Origin: Rhodanobacteraceae bacterium
GTDB taxonomy: Bacteria; Pseudomonadota; Gammaproteobacteria; Xanthomonadales; Rhodanobacteraceae
NCBI GenBank assembly: GCA_003142815.1
Contig: PLNP01000053.1
Coordinates: 3,050 to 56,484 of the forward strand
Length of the DNA stretch: 53,435 bases
Direction of reading: 5' to 3'
Shown one piece after another: positions 15,794 to 25,819 of this stretch. A program made the position numbers and the translations under genes. Every line of letters starts with the position of its first letter. Position 1 is the first letter of the stretch. The notes beneath the pieces were generated by a model. It was not told the origin of the DNA. It saw only the letters and a program-made list of their open reading frames with translations, and ran no database searches.

Positions 15794-16959
15794 GCGCCGT
15801 GCGCGACGAAACAGCGCGTGGGCAATCACCGGAACAGCGCTGTCACGCCGGCGTAGCGGCCGGCGGCTGGCAGGGCGATCCCGCGCAACGCGCCGCGCTG
15901 GCCGCGTTCGAACGGCTTTGGAACGAACTCGCCGACGTGCGCCTGCCGTCGTTGTGGCAACGTCTGCGCAAACCCGACGCGTCGCGTGGTATCTATCTGT
16001 GGGGCCGGGTCGGGCGCGGCAAGACCGTTCTCTGCGACCTTTTCTACGCGGCACTGCCGCTGGTCGAACGCGTGCGCAGGGCGGCCGCTTCGCCATCCGT
16101 GCGCCGCAAGACGTAAGTCGCGGCTGCGGGCAAGCGATGCGTCCACTGCCATCGCTTCATGCAGGACGTCCACGCCGAGCTGCGCACGCTGGAAGGGCAC
16201 AGCGACCCGCTGGTCGAGGTCGCCGCACGCATCGCGGCCGAGGTGCGCGTGCTCTGTCTCGACGAATTTTTCGTCGGCGACATCGGCGACGCGATGATCC
16301 TCGGCAACTTGCTGCACGCGTTGTTCGCGCAGGGTGTCGTGTTGGTGACCACCTCGAATACGCCACTGCCGCAGTTGTACCGGGGCGGCTTGCAACGCGA
16401 GCGCTTCCTGCCGGCGATCGCGCTGATCGAACGCCACTGCGAAGTGGTCGAGCTCGCCTCCCCGCGGGATTGGCGACTGCGCGCGCTGAAACAGGCGCCG
16501 GTCTACTACACGCCGCGGGGCAGCGACGCCGAGCGCAGGATGCAGGCGATGTTCAACCGCGTCGCACCCGGCCCGGCGCGCCGGGATTCCGAATTGATCG
16601 TCAACGACCGCACGATTCCGGTGCGCCGCGAGGCGGACGGCGCGATCTGGTTCGATTTCGACGCGCTCTGCGAGGGTCCGCGTGGTGTCACCGACTACAT
16701 CGAGCTCGCCAAGGCGTATCACACGATACTGGTCTCGAACGTCCCCGAATTCACCCCGCAAACCGAGGACGCCGCGCGGCGTTTCATCGAACTCGTCGAC
16801 GAGTTGTACGATCGCGGCGTGAATCTGGTCGGATCCGCCGTTGTGCCGATCGTCGAGTTGTACGATGGTAAGCGCCTGCGCGCCGAATTTTCGCGCACTG
16901 AATCGCGGCTGATCGAGATGCAAAGCGAAGACTACCTCGCGCGCGAGCATTGTCCGTGA
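15790..16959 (+). pseudogene. zapE: Cell division ATPase ZapE (AFG1-like), interrupted by in-frame TAA
   Basis: ZapE is an AFG1-type P-loop ATPase that binds the FtsZ ring. The first part (15790-16113) has Walker [20 protein letters not shown]; the second (from 16141) has VHCHRFMQDVH, Walker B VLCLDEFFVGDIGDA, TTSNTPLPQLY and the family C-terminus RLIEMQSEDYLAREH. Both parts are in the same frame. Between VERVRR and VHCHRF lie exactly 60 bases (16081-16140) that have no counterpart in the family, and they contain TAA at 16114-16116. Removing these 60 bases would restore a normal ~370-residue ZapE. As written it makes a 108-residue N-terminal peptide, or a product restarted at ATG 16159 without Walker A. 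Start ATG overlaps the upstream stop; the downstream GTG overlaps its stop. Confidence 0.85.
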
Positions 16960-18467
16960 GCGTTGTCGCGCTGAATGCGCCGACGCGCTGGCGCGTCTTG
17001 CTCATCGTCGTCGGCGTGCTGCTCTACGCTTGTCTGCTGCAGGGCGTGCGCCCGTTGTATTCGCCGGATGAAGGTCGTTACACCGACGTCGCGCTGCAGA
17101 TGCTCGATAGCGGCGATTGGCTGCACCCGATGCTGCATCACAAGGTCGCGCATTGGTCGAAACCGCCGCTGACCTACTGGAGCATTGCGGCCAGCTTCGC
17201 GATGTTTGGTCGGCACGAATTCGCGGCGCGTCTGCCCGGCGCGCTCGCGTTCGGCTGCACGATCCTGCTGGTGCTGCGGCTCGGTCGACGCTTCGTGCCG
17301 GTGCAACCGTGGTTGCCGGCGCTGGTTTACGCGAGCTTTGTGTTTCCGTCGCTGGCCTCGAATCTGGTCACGACCGATACGCCGCTGGCATTGTGGGAAA
17401 CCTTGCAGGTCGTCGCGTTCGTCGAGCTGTGGTGGGCGACGACACCGTCCGCGGCGCGGCGCGCGCGCTGGTTGCTCGGCGTCGCTGCGGGCCTCGCGTT
17501 CATGACCAAGGGACCGCCGGGACTGCTCGCGCTGGCCGCCTGTCTGGTGTTCGCGGCGTGGAGTGAAGGCTGGCACGGATTGCGCCGAGCCTTCGGTTGG
17601 CAGGTGTTGCTCGCGTTCCTCGTCGTCGGCCTCAGCTGGTACGCGGTGGTTAGCCTGCAGGACCCGCACGTGCTGCGCTATTTTCTGGTCGAGGAAGTGG
17701 TCAACCGCGTTGCCAGCGGCAAGATGCACCGCAATCCCAAGTGGTATGGGGCGTTCAAGGTGTATGGGCCGACGTTGCTGCTCGGCACGCTGCCGTGGTT
17801 GCCCGTGCTCGGCAGGGCGGCGTGGCGGCATCGGCGCGATGCGTTTGCGCATGTGCGCACGAATGCCGACGCGCGCCTGCTCGCTTGCTGGTTTCTGCTG
17901 CCGCTGCTGGTGTTCGCGCTCTCGCGTTCGCGCCTGCCGCTGTATGTCATTCCGTTGTTCGTGCCGTTGGCGTTGCTCGCCGCGCGTCAGCTCGTGCCGT
18001 GGGCGGCCGCGCCGCGCTGGCGATTGGTACTGATCGGCGTGTGGTGCCTCGTCTTGGTCATCGCACGCGCGGTTCCGGCTTGGCTCGATATCGCCGCCGA
18101 CGACAGCCGTCTTGCCAATGACATGCGTGCGCAGCTCGCCTCGGCGCCGGACGAAATCGCGTTCGTCGGCGCGGCACCGCGCTTCGGTCTGCGTTTTTAT
18201 CTCGGCAGCCAGATCGAGCGCCTGAGCCTGCCCGGTGATCCGGCCACGCCGCAGACCCAGGATCTCGCCAGCGAATTGCAAGAGCGCGAAGGCTGTCGCT
18301 TGCTAGTGGCGCGCGACGTCCGATTGGACGATCTCGAAGGCGCGCTTGCGGCGCACGGCGTCGCCTACCAACGGCTGCACGATGTGCGCGGCTATAGCCT
18401 GCTTGCGCTGTTCAGCAGCGATTGCGCGTGGCGTGCTGATTCGCTTGGCAGCGGGCAGCAGCCATGA
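16956..18467 (+). CDS. ArnT/PMT-like integral membrane glycosyltransferase
   Basis: A ~503-residue GT-C transferase (GT83/GT39-like), which uses polyprenyl-phosphate sugar donors on the periplasmic face, as ArnT does for lipid A. Visible: an N-terminal TM helix, then [17 protein letters not shown] (the DE motif of the first periplasmic loop), [22 protein letters not shown] (typical ArnT-family), [12 protein letters not shown] and about 11-12 TM segments followed by a periplasmic C-terminal domain. The GTG at 16956 is preferred because it overlaps the zapE stop (GTGA). The exact acceptor is unknown; no arn genes are nearby, so I do not call it arnT. Overlaps queF by four bases. Confidence 0.82.
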   Translation: MSVVALNAPTRWRVLLIVVGVLLYACLLQGVRPLYSPDEGRYTDVALQMLDSGDWLHPMLHHKVAHWSKPPLTYWSIAASFAMFGRHEFAARLPGALAFGCTILLVLRLGRRFVPVQPWLPALVYASFVFPSLASNLVTTDTPLALWETLQVVAFVELWWATTPSAARRARWLLGVAAGLAFMTKGPPGLLALAACLVFAAWSEGWHGLRRAFGWQVLLAFLVVGLSWYAVVSLQDPHVLRYFLVEEVVNRVASGKMHRNPKWYGAFKVYGPTLLLGTLPWLPVLGRAAWRHRRDAFAHVRTNADARLLACWFLLPLLVFALSRSRLPLYVIPLFVPLALLAARQLVPWAAAPRWRLVLIGVWCLVLVIARAVPAWLDIAADDSRLANDMRAQLASAPDEIAFVGAAPRFGLRFYLGSQIERLSLPGDPATPQTQDLASELQEREGCRLLVARDVRLDDLEGALAAHGVAYQRLHDVRGYSLLALFSSDCAWRADSLGSGQQP

Positions 18468-19291
18468 CCACGCCTGCGCACGGCCCGCTCGGCAAACCGG
18501 TCGCGTATGCGAGCCGCTACGACGCCGGCCTGCTGTTCGCGATACCGCGCGCGCCGCACCGGGCCGGCCTCGGTATCGGAGCGGCGTTGCCGTTCCACGG
18601 TGTCGACGTCTGGAACGCGTACGAGCTTTCCTGGCTCGATGCGCGCGGCAAGCCCATGGTTGCGCTGGCCGAATTCCGCATTCCCGCCGCCTCGCCGAAC
18701 ATCGTCGAATCCAAATCATTCAAGCTCTATCTCAACAGCTACAACCAGGAACGCGTGGCCGGCGTCGATGAACTGCGCGCGCGCTTGCAGCGCGATCTTG
18801 CGACCGCGACTGGCGCCGAGGTCGCGGTGGCGCTGCGCTTGCCAGGCGAATCGGCGCAGATCGAGTGCAGCGAACTCGAAGGCGAGTCGATCGACGCCTG
18901 CGCGATCGACATTGACGACTACGGACCGCCAAATGCGGCGCACTTGCGGCTCGCCGCGGACGCGCGCGAGGTCGAGGAAAGCCTGACCTCCAACCTGCTG
19001 AAATCGAACTGTCCAGTCACCGGCCAGCCGGACTGGGCCAGCGTGCAGGTGCACTACGCGGGCGCCGCGATCGACCGCGCCGGTTTGCTGCGCTACCTGA
19101 TTTCGTTCCGCGAGCACGCGGAATTCCATGAGCACTGCGTCGAGCGCATCTTCGTCGACGTGATGCGACGCTGCACGCCAGCGCGCCTCTGCGTGTACGC
19201 GCGCTACACGCGCCGCGGCGGCCTCGACATCAATCCGTGGCGCGGCACAGCGGCGGTCACACCGCCCAACCCGCGTGGCGCGCGCCAATAG
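18464..19291 (+). CDS. queF: NADPH-dependent 7-cyano-7-deazaguanine reductase QueF
   Basis: Reduces preQ0 to preQ1 in queuosine biosynthesis. The 275-residue length matches the bimodular (YqfR/E. coli-type) QueF. Seen: [36 protein letters not shown] (substrate Glu and QueF motif in the N-module), the active-site Cys in [13 protein letters not shown] and the catalytic Asp just after it, and the C-terminal [10 protein letters not shown] with the substrate Glu. ATG at 18464 overlaps the glycosyltransferase stop (ATGA), so it is translated as last gene of the 15098-19291 run. Confidence 0.95.
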   Translation: MTTPAHGPLGKPVAYASRYDAGLLFAIPRAPHRAGLGIGAALPFHGVDVWNAYELSWLDARGKPMVALAEFRIPAASPNIVESKSFKLYLNSYNQERVAGVDELRARLQRDLATATGAEVAVALRLPGESAQIECSELEGESIDACAIDIDDYGPPNAAHLRLAADAREVEESLTSNLLKSNCPVTGQPDWASVQVHYAGAAIDRAGLLRYLISFREHAEFHEHCVERIFVDVMRRCTPARLCVYARYTRRGGLDINPWRGTAAVTPPNPRGARQ

Positions 19292-19456
19292 CGCGTGCGC
19301 CGCATGCCGGGCCGGCGCGAGCGCCACTACACCCATTGCGGGCGGATGCGTCGTCACGATGCGATCTGTAACATCTGGCCGCGACGCTGCACTCATTCGC
19401 CGTTAAGCACGGGTGAGTGTAATGTGCGGTTCTCGTAAATGGAGGAGAGCGGTGCG

Positions 19457-19747
19457 ATGGGCAACGAGCCGAACAAGCCGAATTTCTCGAATGTGCAAAG
19501 TGGCGTCGGAAGCACCGCGCCGAACCCGCCGCCAAAGGCGAGTTTCGGCAACGTCAATTCCGGGGTCGCGTCGACCGCGCCGGTCGCGAAGACGTACACG
19601 GTCGTATCGGGCGACAGTCTTTCCAGAATCGCCAAGCATGTTTACGGCGATGTGAATCGCTGGCACGACATTTTCAACGCGAATCGCGATCTGCTCGATA
19701 ATCCGGACAAGATCCAGCCGGGTCAGGTCCTGAAGCTCCCCCGCTGA
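19457..19747 (+). CDS. Small LysM-domain protein with duplicated N-terminal motif
   Basis: A 96-residue protein. Residues ~46-94 form one LysM domain (TYTVVSGDSLSRIAKHVYGD then NRWHDIFNANRDLLDNPDKI and PGQVLKLP), a peptidoglycan-binding fold. The N-terminal 45 residues contain a near-perfect tandem motif, NFSNVQSGVGSTAP followed by SFGNVNSGVASTAP. No signal peptide; a similar layout is found in BON/LysM (YgaU/Kbp) proteins that act in the cytoplasm. The start is ATG 19457 with GGAGGAG ten bases before; an earlier ATG at 19439 would put this RBS inside the gene. 39 bases upstream of the lipoprotein gene, probably co-transcribed. Confidence 0.85.
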   Translation: MGNEPNKPNFSNVQSGVGSTAPNPPPKASFGNVNSGVASTAPVAKTYTVVSGDSLSRIAKHVYGDVNRWHDIFNANRDLLDNPDKIQPGQVLKLPR

Positions 19748-19786
19748 TCCCGCTTCCCACGCCTGAGACCCAAGGAGTACACGACG

Positions 19787-20275
19787 ATGAATAAACCACG
19801 CAGCCAATACCTCACTCTGGCCGTCGCCATGGCCGGCGCGCTTGCGCTGTCCGCCTGCGGCAAGAACGAAGAACCCGCGCCGCCGCCGGTCGCCGCACCG
19901 GCGTCGGCACCAGCGCCGACGCCGGTCACCCCGCCGCCTGCTCCGGTTCCGGTCGCCGTCAGCTCGGTCGATCTCGGTAGCGCGGTCGGCCCCGACCAGA
20001 AAGTGACCGCAGCGACTACGACGTTCGCGCCGAAGGACACGATCTACGCAGCGGTTTCGACCACTGGCATGGCGCCCAGCGCGGTGCTCAATGCGAAGTT
20101 CACCTACCAGGACGGCCAGACGGTGAACGAGTCCAGCCAGACCATCGCGCCGAATGGCGCCGCGGTCACCGCGTTCCATATCAGCAAGCCCGACGGCTGG
20201 CCGACTGGCAACTACAAGGTGGAAATCTCGCTCGACGGCACGTCGGTCGCGAGCAAGGATTTCAGCGTCCAGTAA
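19787..20275 (+). CDS. Lipoprotein of unknown function
   Basis: A 162-residue protein with a lipoprotein signal (AMAGALALSACGKNEE, lipobox LSAC). A Pro/Ala-rich linker of about 35 residues follows (PAPPPVAAPASAPAPTP), then an Ig-like beta domain: KVTAATTTFAPKDTIYAAVS, NAKFTYQDGQTVNESSQT and PTGNYKVEISLDGTSVASKD. The beta domain resembles the C-terminal domains of bacterial adhesion or chaperone lipoproteins, but I do not know a function. AAGGAG lies ten bases before the ATG. A rho-independent terminator follows at 20299. Confidence 0.82.
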   Translation: MNKPRSQYLTLAVAMAGALALSACGKNEEPAPPPVAAPASAPAPTPVTPPPAPVPVAVSSVDLGSAVGPDQKVTAATTTFAPKDTIYAAVSTTGMAPSAVLNAKFTYQDGQTVNESSQTIAPNGAAVTAFHISKPDGWPTGNYKVEISLDGTSVASKDFSVQ

Positions 20276-20298
20276 TCGCGCTGATTCGATGCGAATGA

Positions 20299-20334
20299 AG
20301 ACGGGCGCGGAGCAATCCGCGTCCGTTTTTTTGT
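20299..20334 (+). terminator. Rho-independent terminator after lipoprotein gene
   Basis: GACGGGCGCGGA / TCCGCGTCCGT stem with GCAA loop followed by TTTTTTT, about 25 bases past the stop at 20275. Confidence 0.85.
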
Positions 20335-20356
20335 GAGGGGACTTCAGCGTCTTTTT

Positions 20357-20428
20357 TGTGGGAGGAACTTCAGTCCCGATGCTCTTCGCGATCGTCTCAA
20401 GGCATCGGGACTGAAGTCCCTCCTACGA
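20357..20428. repeat. REP-like doublet (GGGACTTCAGTCCC type)
   Basis: TGTGGGAGGAACTTCAGTCC, continuing CGATGC (20357-20382), is answered by the inverted GCATCGGGACTGAAGTCCCT, continuing CCTACGA (20402-20428). Both have internal hairpins GGAACTTCAGTCC / GGGACTGAAGTCC. It sits directly at the end of the degV remnant. Confidence 0.8.
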
Positions 20429-20432
20429 GCCC

Positions 20433-20744
20433 TCAAGAGAACGCGTGTTCCTCGGCCGCAAAACCGAGCGCGACTGCGCCGGTGCCGACGTTGATCATGC
20501 CGGTCATGCTCATCGGGCTTTGGTACACCTCGATCGCGTGCTCGGCGCACGTCGTCTTCAGTGCGGCGTAACCTAGCAATGCGTCGAGTTCGGCGAGATT
20601 GCCGCCATAGCTGAGGCAAACGGTCGGCGTGAGCAGGCCGGCGCGCACGCGCCTCGCGGCGTAGCCGAACAGCAACTCGGCGCCTTGTTCGAACCTGCGT
20701 TGCAGCGAGGACCATCGCCGTACGAGATTTGAGGACGGGCGCAT
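20433..20744 (-). pseudogene. DegV family protein, C-terminal remnant
   Basis: The open frame encodes ~100 residues ending in AARRVRAGLLTPTVCLSYGG, LAELDALLGYAALKTTCAEH, AIEVYQSPMSMTGMINVG and TGAVALGFAAEEHAF, which match the C-terminus of DegV-type fatty-acid-binding proteins from Xanthomonadales (~300 residues) as I recall them. The N-terminal two thirds, including the SVMSKGLS-like fatty-acid-binding core, are missing, and an in-frame stop lies just upstream. There is no plausible RBS. A REP doublet abuts its 3' end. Remnant. Confidence 0.65.
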
Positions 20745-20855
20745 GGGCGACGCGTCGTCACTTCATTGATCGGCGCGAACGCGCGACAATAGGCGACTGC
20801 CTTTGCCGCGAATCCTGCCTCGGCCCGCGGCGCCGTACCACCCCCGGAGAATTCA

Positions 20856-22115
<1,260 letters not shown>

Positions 22116-22130
22116 CCATCACATTCCAAG

Positions 22131-22162
22131 AAAAAAAAGGGGCGCCATGCGCCCTTTTTTCT
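22131..22162 (+). terminator. Rho-independent terminator after icd
   Basis: AAAAAAGGGGCGC-CAT-GCGCCCTTTTTTCTC, a short stem followed by T6, 16 bases past the icd stop. Its symmetry also serves the convergent DUF1328 gene. Confidence 0.88.
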
Positions 22163-22215
22163 CGACAGTAGATCCGCGGCCGTCCGTGGCCGCTCTTCGA
22201 GGCGTCATCGTGTCG

Positions 22216-22383
22216 TTACACCTTCGGTGAACGGCGACCCATCACCAACGCGGCGATAAAAAGAATGATGAATACAGTGAACAGGATCTTTGCAATGCCG
22301 GCGGCAGCACCGGCGATCCCGCCGAAACCGAGCACGGCGGCGATCAGGGCGATGACCAGAAAGACAATGGCGTAGTGCAGCAT
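22216..22383 (-). CDS. DUF1328 small membrane protein (YtjA family)
   Basis: A 55-residue protein, two TM helices with Gly/Ala-rich packing: [40 protein letters not shown] and LFIAALVMG. This is the DUF1328/YtjA pattern, known in many proteobacteria, often stress-induced, function unknown. Start at 22383 is supported by AAGGAGATTGTC just upstream. Short, but the conserved length and RBS make it secure. Confidence 0.85.
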   Translation of the reverse strand: MLHYAIVFLVIALIAAVLGFGGIAGAAAGIAKILFTVFIILFIAALVMGRRSPKV

Positions 22384-22611
22384 GACAATCTCCTTTGCAG
22401 TCTCGATGTGCGCGAAAAAACTTCTTTTCTGCAGTGGAAAAGATGTAACTTCCCGCTGCATCCTGTGTGCGGTTTGAGCTTGCGCCGGCGCAAATGAATC
22501 CCTGATAACGATCGATGACTCGCATTACGAATGGTTTGGGAAATCGCAGTTGACGACGCTGTGTTAGGCTCGCAGTTGGCGAGCGCGTCGCTATTTTAGA
22601 AGGTGAAACGC

Positions 22612-23565
22612 ATGAAAAGGCCAGTCTTGCTGTTGTCGCTCTCCATTGCGCTTGGCGCATGCGGATCGAATGAGTCGATGCGCACTTCTGCCACCGCACC
22701 GGACGTTCCCGCGCCTGCGGATCAGCCGGCGGTGCCACCACCGCCGCAGAGTGCGAATGATCTCGCCGCCGCCAAGCTCGAACCTGTGATCGCCGGTAGC
22801 TGGCGCTCGGATGCGAACAAGGCACGCGACCAGTACCGCCATCCGAAGCAGACGCTCGAGTTCTTCGGCGTGAAGCCGGGCGATACATTGATCGAGATCA
22901 CGCCCGGCGGCGGCTGGTACGCCGAGATCCTTGCACCGTTGATGAAGAGCACTGGCACCTACATCGCCGCGATGGCCAAGCCGGTCAAACCCGATGGCGA
23001 GGCCGCGGGCGACAAGAACGCGCTGCAGGTGAAGTTCGCCGGCAACGCGGCCGAGTACGGCGAGGTGAAGACGATCGAGTTCGATCCGAAGGCGCCTGTG
23101 CTCGGCGCAGCGGGCTCCGCCAACACCGTGTTGACGTTCCGCAACGTGCACAACTGGGTCATGGCCGGTACGGCGCCAGTGATGTTCAAGGCGTTCTTCG
23201 ATGTGCTCAAACCCGGAGGCACGCTCGGCGTCGTCGATCATCGCGCCGCGGCCGGCGCGGACTTCGACAAGATCAAGAAGTCCGGCTATCTGCCACAGGA
23301 CTACGTGATCAAGCTTGCCACTGACGCCGGCTTCAAGCTCGTCGCGCAGAGCGAGATCAACGCCAATCCAAAGGACACCAAAGACTACGCGAAGGGCGTC
23401 TGGACGTTGCCGCCGACGTTGACGCTCGGCGACCAGGACAAGGACAAGTATCTTGCGATCGGCGAATCCGACCGCATGACGCTGAAGTTCCAGAAGCCTG
23501 CGGGCGACCAGATCTTCCAGCAGAATGCGGACCACGCTGCCTCCGGCGACACCGGGAAGCACTGA
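22612..23565 (+). CDS. Predicted methyltransferase-fold lipoprotein (COG4798)
   Basis: A 317-residue protein. The N-terminus [20 protein letters not shown] has a lipobox (LGAC) and is followed by a Pro-rich linker. Then a class I SAM methyltransferase fold: [20 protein letters not shown] (motif I with EITPGGGW), [10 protein letters not shown] (motif with N-H), [11 protein letters not shown] (post III). The family is known as exported putative methyltransferases, with no proven activity; SAM is not expected outside the cytoplasm. The catalytic Cys or substrate site cannot be named. Start ATG 22612, AGAAGG upstream. Followed by a hairpin at 23579. Confidence 0.82.
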   Translation: MKRPVLLLSLSIALGACGSNESMRTSATAPDVPAPADQPAVPPPPQSANDLAAAKLEPVIAGSWRSDANKARDQYRHPKQTLEFFGVKPGDTLIEITPGGGWYAEILAPLMKSTGTYIAAMAKPVKPDGEAAGDKNALQVKFAGNAAEYGEVKTIEFDPKAPVLGAAGSANTVLTFRNVHNWVMAGTAPVMFKAFFDVLKPGGTLGVVDHRAAAGADFDKIKKSGYLPQDYVIKLATDAGFKLVAQSEINANPKDTKDYAKGVWTLPPTLTLGDQDKDKYLAIGESDRMTLKFQKPAGDQIFQQNADHAASGDTGKH

Positions 23566-23578
23566 TCCGTGGCGAGGG

Positions 23579-23609
23579 CGTTCGACCCCGATATGTGCCG
23601 GGTCGAACG
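23579..23609 (+). terminator. Hairpin after the methyltransferase gene (possible terminator)
   Basis: CGTTCGACCC / GGGTCGAACG, 10-bp perfect arms with an 11-base loop, 14 bases past the stop. It lacks a T-run, so it may instead stabilise the mRNA 3' end. Confidence 0.5.
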
Positions 23610-23660
23610 GCAACGGATGAGCCCCAGGCGGCCGCGAGCGGCTGCGTCCCGTTCAGGCCG

Positions 23661-23990
23661 ATGCTGATCCTGCTCAACAAGCCGTTCGGCGTGCTCTGCC
23701 AGTTCACCGACCGCCGTGTGCCGCCGCGCCGCACGCTGGCCGAGTTCATTGGTGATTCGGACGTCTATCCGGCTGGACGGCTCGACTACAATTCCGAGGG
23801 CCTGCTCGTGCTGAGCGACGACGGTGCACTCCGCACCGGTTGACCGATCCGCGCCACAAGCTCGCGAAGACCTATCTCGTGCAGGCCGAAGGCGAGCCAG
23901 CGCCGACGGTCTGACACCACTCGCTTCGGTTATTGTCGATCCGCCGCGCATCGCCGAATGTGCGCTGCAGCTGGAAGCGCGCGTCGTACC
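23661..23990 (+). pseudogene. 23S rRNA pseudouridine synthase RluE-like remnant
   Basis: RluE/RsuA-family start [18 protein letters not shown], with [20 protein letters not shown] (catalytic Asp in GRLD), then a frameshift near 23840: the next part [20 protein letters not shown] is in another frame and soon ends in TGA. A third frame encodes LASVIVDPPRIAE-like residues. The C-terminal half of the protein (about 100 residues) is absent, and the next gene begins at 24009 on the other strand. Non-functional. Confidence 0.75.
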
Positions 23991-24008
23991 GGGCACTCAT
24001 CTCATGTT

Positions 24009-25244
24009 TTAGGCGGTGCCCGCACGTTGTTGCGAATAGAAGAAGCGGATCATCTCGGCTGAAGCGTCTGGCCCGCAAGCGTCGGTGAACGATCCGTTCG
24101 GGCTACCCCCCGACCATGCGTGACCGGCTCCATGCAATACCCACTGTTCCACGACGGGCTGATTGGCAGCGTCGGTATAGACGGTTCGGCTGTATGTGCG
24201 GCCACCCGATGCCGTACCTTCGTGCACGTTGGCGCGCAGGTGTGGCTCGTCTGGGCGACCAACGGCGGCCTGCTCAGTGATTGCGGCGCCGTTTCGGGCA
24301 TCCACCGTGGGGTCACGGTCGCCATGAAAGACGATGGTTGGCACTCTGTGCTCAGCTTGTGGCAGACGTGCCATTGGCGCGGCCCGCAGATTGGGTATGC
24401 TGGCAAGTGCCCCAGCGCCTTTCATCGCGTCGAAGGCAGAAGGGATGTCGTGAGCAGCACCGTAAGGTAAGCCCGAGTGGGCACCGACCGCGGCATACAA
24501 CTCGGGATGGGTGGCGCCGAGAATGACCGCCATGGCAGCGCCGGCGGACAGGCCGGCCACGAAGATGCGACGCTCATCGACTCGATAGTTCGACGCGATC
24601 TCGCGAGTGATGCCGGCTATGAGCGAGGGCTCGCCGCGGTCGCGCGTTTGATCTTCCGATCGGAACCAGTTCCAGCACTTCGATCCATTCGCATTGGCGG
24701 CTTGGGCGGGATAGACCACCAGAAAGCCATGTTGCTCGGCAAGCGCATTCATCCGCGTGCCGGCGGCGAAGTCGTCGGGCGATTGCGTACAGCCATGCAG
24801 CATTACCACCGTCGGCACAGGGTCGCCCACGTCGTCCGAATAGCTCCCAGGGACGTAGAGCTTGTAAGTGCGCGTCCCGGCATTATTGGTGAACGACCGA
24901 GTGATGAATTCGCCGGAATGTGCGGGTTCGACTGGCGCTGCCGGCCCGATCGGTGTGCCATCCGTGTTGTCGTGCAGCGTGCCAATCCCGCGTGCAGCCC
25001 CATTGAGGGGCGCGCCGTGTTCGCTCGGGGCGGTGCGTTGGTTCAGCCCTGCGCCCGATAGGGCTTGCTGGATCGTATCGGTGGCGCTCTTCATCGGGCC
25101 CGCCTGCGTCTTCAGTCCTGCAGAGGCGAGCGCACGCTGAATTGTGTCGGTGATTGCACATACAACCGAGCGAACCGAACGCGATGTTCCAGGCAGCGGG
25201 GTTGCTCTGAGCAATCGAGTACGCAAATTATCGAAGATTTTCAA
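24009..25244 (-). CDS. PHB depolymerase family esterase
   Basis: A 411-residue alpha/beta hydrolase of the polyhydroxybutyrate depolymerase (LpqC-like) family, which cleaves polyester or aryl ester bonds. Seen: VPTVVMLHGCTQSPDDFAAG (oxyanion hole), CWNWFRSEDQTRDRGEPSLI (a family signature), nucleophile GLSAGAAM, HGDRDPTVD (Asp) and GAGHAWSGG (His). No signal peptide; the N-terminus instead has two copies of a helix, TDTIQRALASAGL and TDTIQQALSGAGL, likely a surface or granule-binding tail. It follows an RHH regulator gene with a 27-base gap, suggesting a regulated operon. Confidence 0.85.
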   Translation of the reverse strand: MKIFDNLRTRLLRATPLPGTSRSVRSVVCAITDTIQRALASAGLKTQAGPMKSATDTIQQALSGAGLNQRTAPSEHGAPLNGAARGIGTLHDNTDGTPIGPAAPVEPAHSGEFITRSFTNNAGTRTYKLYVPGSYSDDVGDPVPTVVMLHGCTQSPDDFAAGTRMNALAEQHGFLVVYPAQAANANGSKCWNWFRSEDQTRDRGEPSLIAGITREIASNYRVDERRIFVAGLSAGAAMAVILGATHPELYAAVGAHSGLPYGAAHDIPSAFDAMKGAGALASIPNLRAAPMARLPQAEHRVPTIVFHGDRDPTVDARNGAAITEQAAVGRPDEPHLRANVHEGTASGGRTYSRTVYTDAANQPVVEQWVLHGAGHAWSGGSPNGSFTDACGPDASAEMIRFFYSQQRAGTA

Positions 25245-25271
25245 GATGAATTTCTCGTAGAGAAGAAGGCT

Positions 25272-25691
25272 TCAAAGAATGCGATCGGCAAGTGCGCTGC
25301 GCACTGCCGCGTTGGCGTGAAAGGCGCCCAAAACAACGATGGATTGGATGGTGGCGCGGGCCAGCTCAGGCGAGACATCGTCCGCGATCCGCGCCAAGCC
25401 GACCACTTGGATCTGCAGCATTTGTCCTGCAGCCAGGGCACGCTCGAGGTCCGTACGGCTTAAGTGCTGCAGACCCAGCAGAAGGGTGCGGCGGGTGAGC
25501 GTCCGCTTGACCGCGTCGGCATGCACTGACAACTGGTTGCGGATCGCGGTTCGAATCAGGTCGGTGCGGTTCGAATAGAACCCCTCCTGCACTAGCAGGT
25601 CGATCTGCCCTAGATCAACGACCCCAAGATTGATCGTTATCTTCTCGGTCCCGCCAACGGACGGCCTCGCTTCTAAGCTAGTCGTCGACAT
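25272..25691 (-). CDS. Ribbon-helix-helix (CopG-like) transcriptional regulator
   Basis: Residues ~17-55 form an RHH DNA-binding domain: EKITINLGVVDLGQIDLLVQ (ribbon and helix A) and GFYSNRTDLIRTAIRNQLSV (turn and helix B). The ~80-residue C-terminus is helical (LTRRTLLLGLQHLSRTDLER) and of unknown function. RHH regulators of this kind often sit before PHB-depolymerase genes. ATG 25691 (MSTTS) is preferred; an ATG at 25706 five codons earlier lies inside the inverted repeat 25699-25726. Likely autoregulatory. Confidence 0.75.
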   Translation of the reverse strand: MSTTSLEARPSVGGTEKITINLGVVDLGQIDLLVQEGFYSNRTDLIRTAIRNQLSVHADAVKRTLTRRTLLLGLQHLSRTDLERALAAGQMLQIQVVGLARIADDVSPELARATIQSIVVLGAFHANAAVRSALADRIL

Positions 25692-25698
25692 CTGCTCG

Positions 25699-25726
25699 CC
25701 ATCCATAAACCATCTATATGGATGGT
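25699..25726. promoter_or_regulatory. Candidate RHH operator overlapping the start of the regulator/esterase operon
   Basis: CCATCCAT (25699-25706) and ATGGATGG (25718-25725) form an inverted repeat; a nested palindrome ACCATC-6-GATGGT (25709-25726) shares the right half. CCATC occurs in three evenly spaced places. On the minus strand TATAGAT lies within it as a possible -10. AT-rich against its surroundings and just before the RHH gene, so a self-binding operator is likely. Confidence 0.55.
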
Positions 25727-25819
25727 ATCAGTGCTTGAAGCAAAATTCAATCTCGCCCCCAGCCTGCTTGTCGATAGTTCAGGACGACTTCGCCGCCGGC
25801 CTCCATGAAGGCGTTCAAT

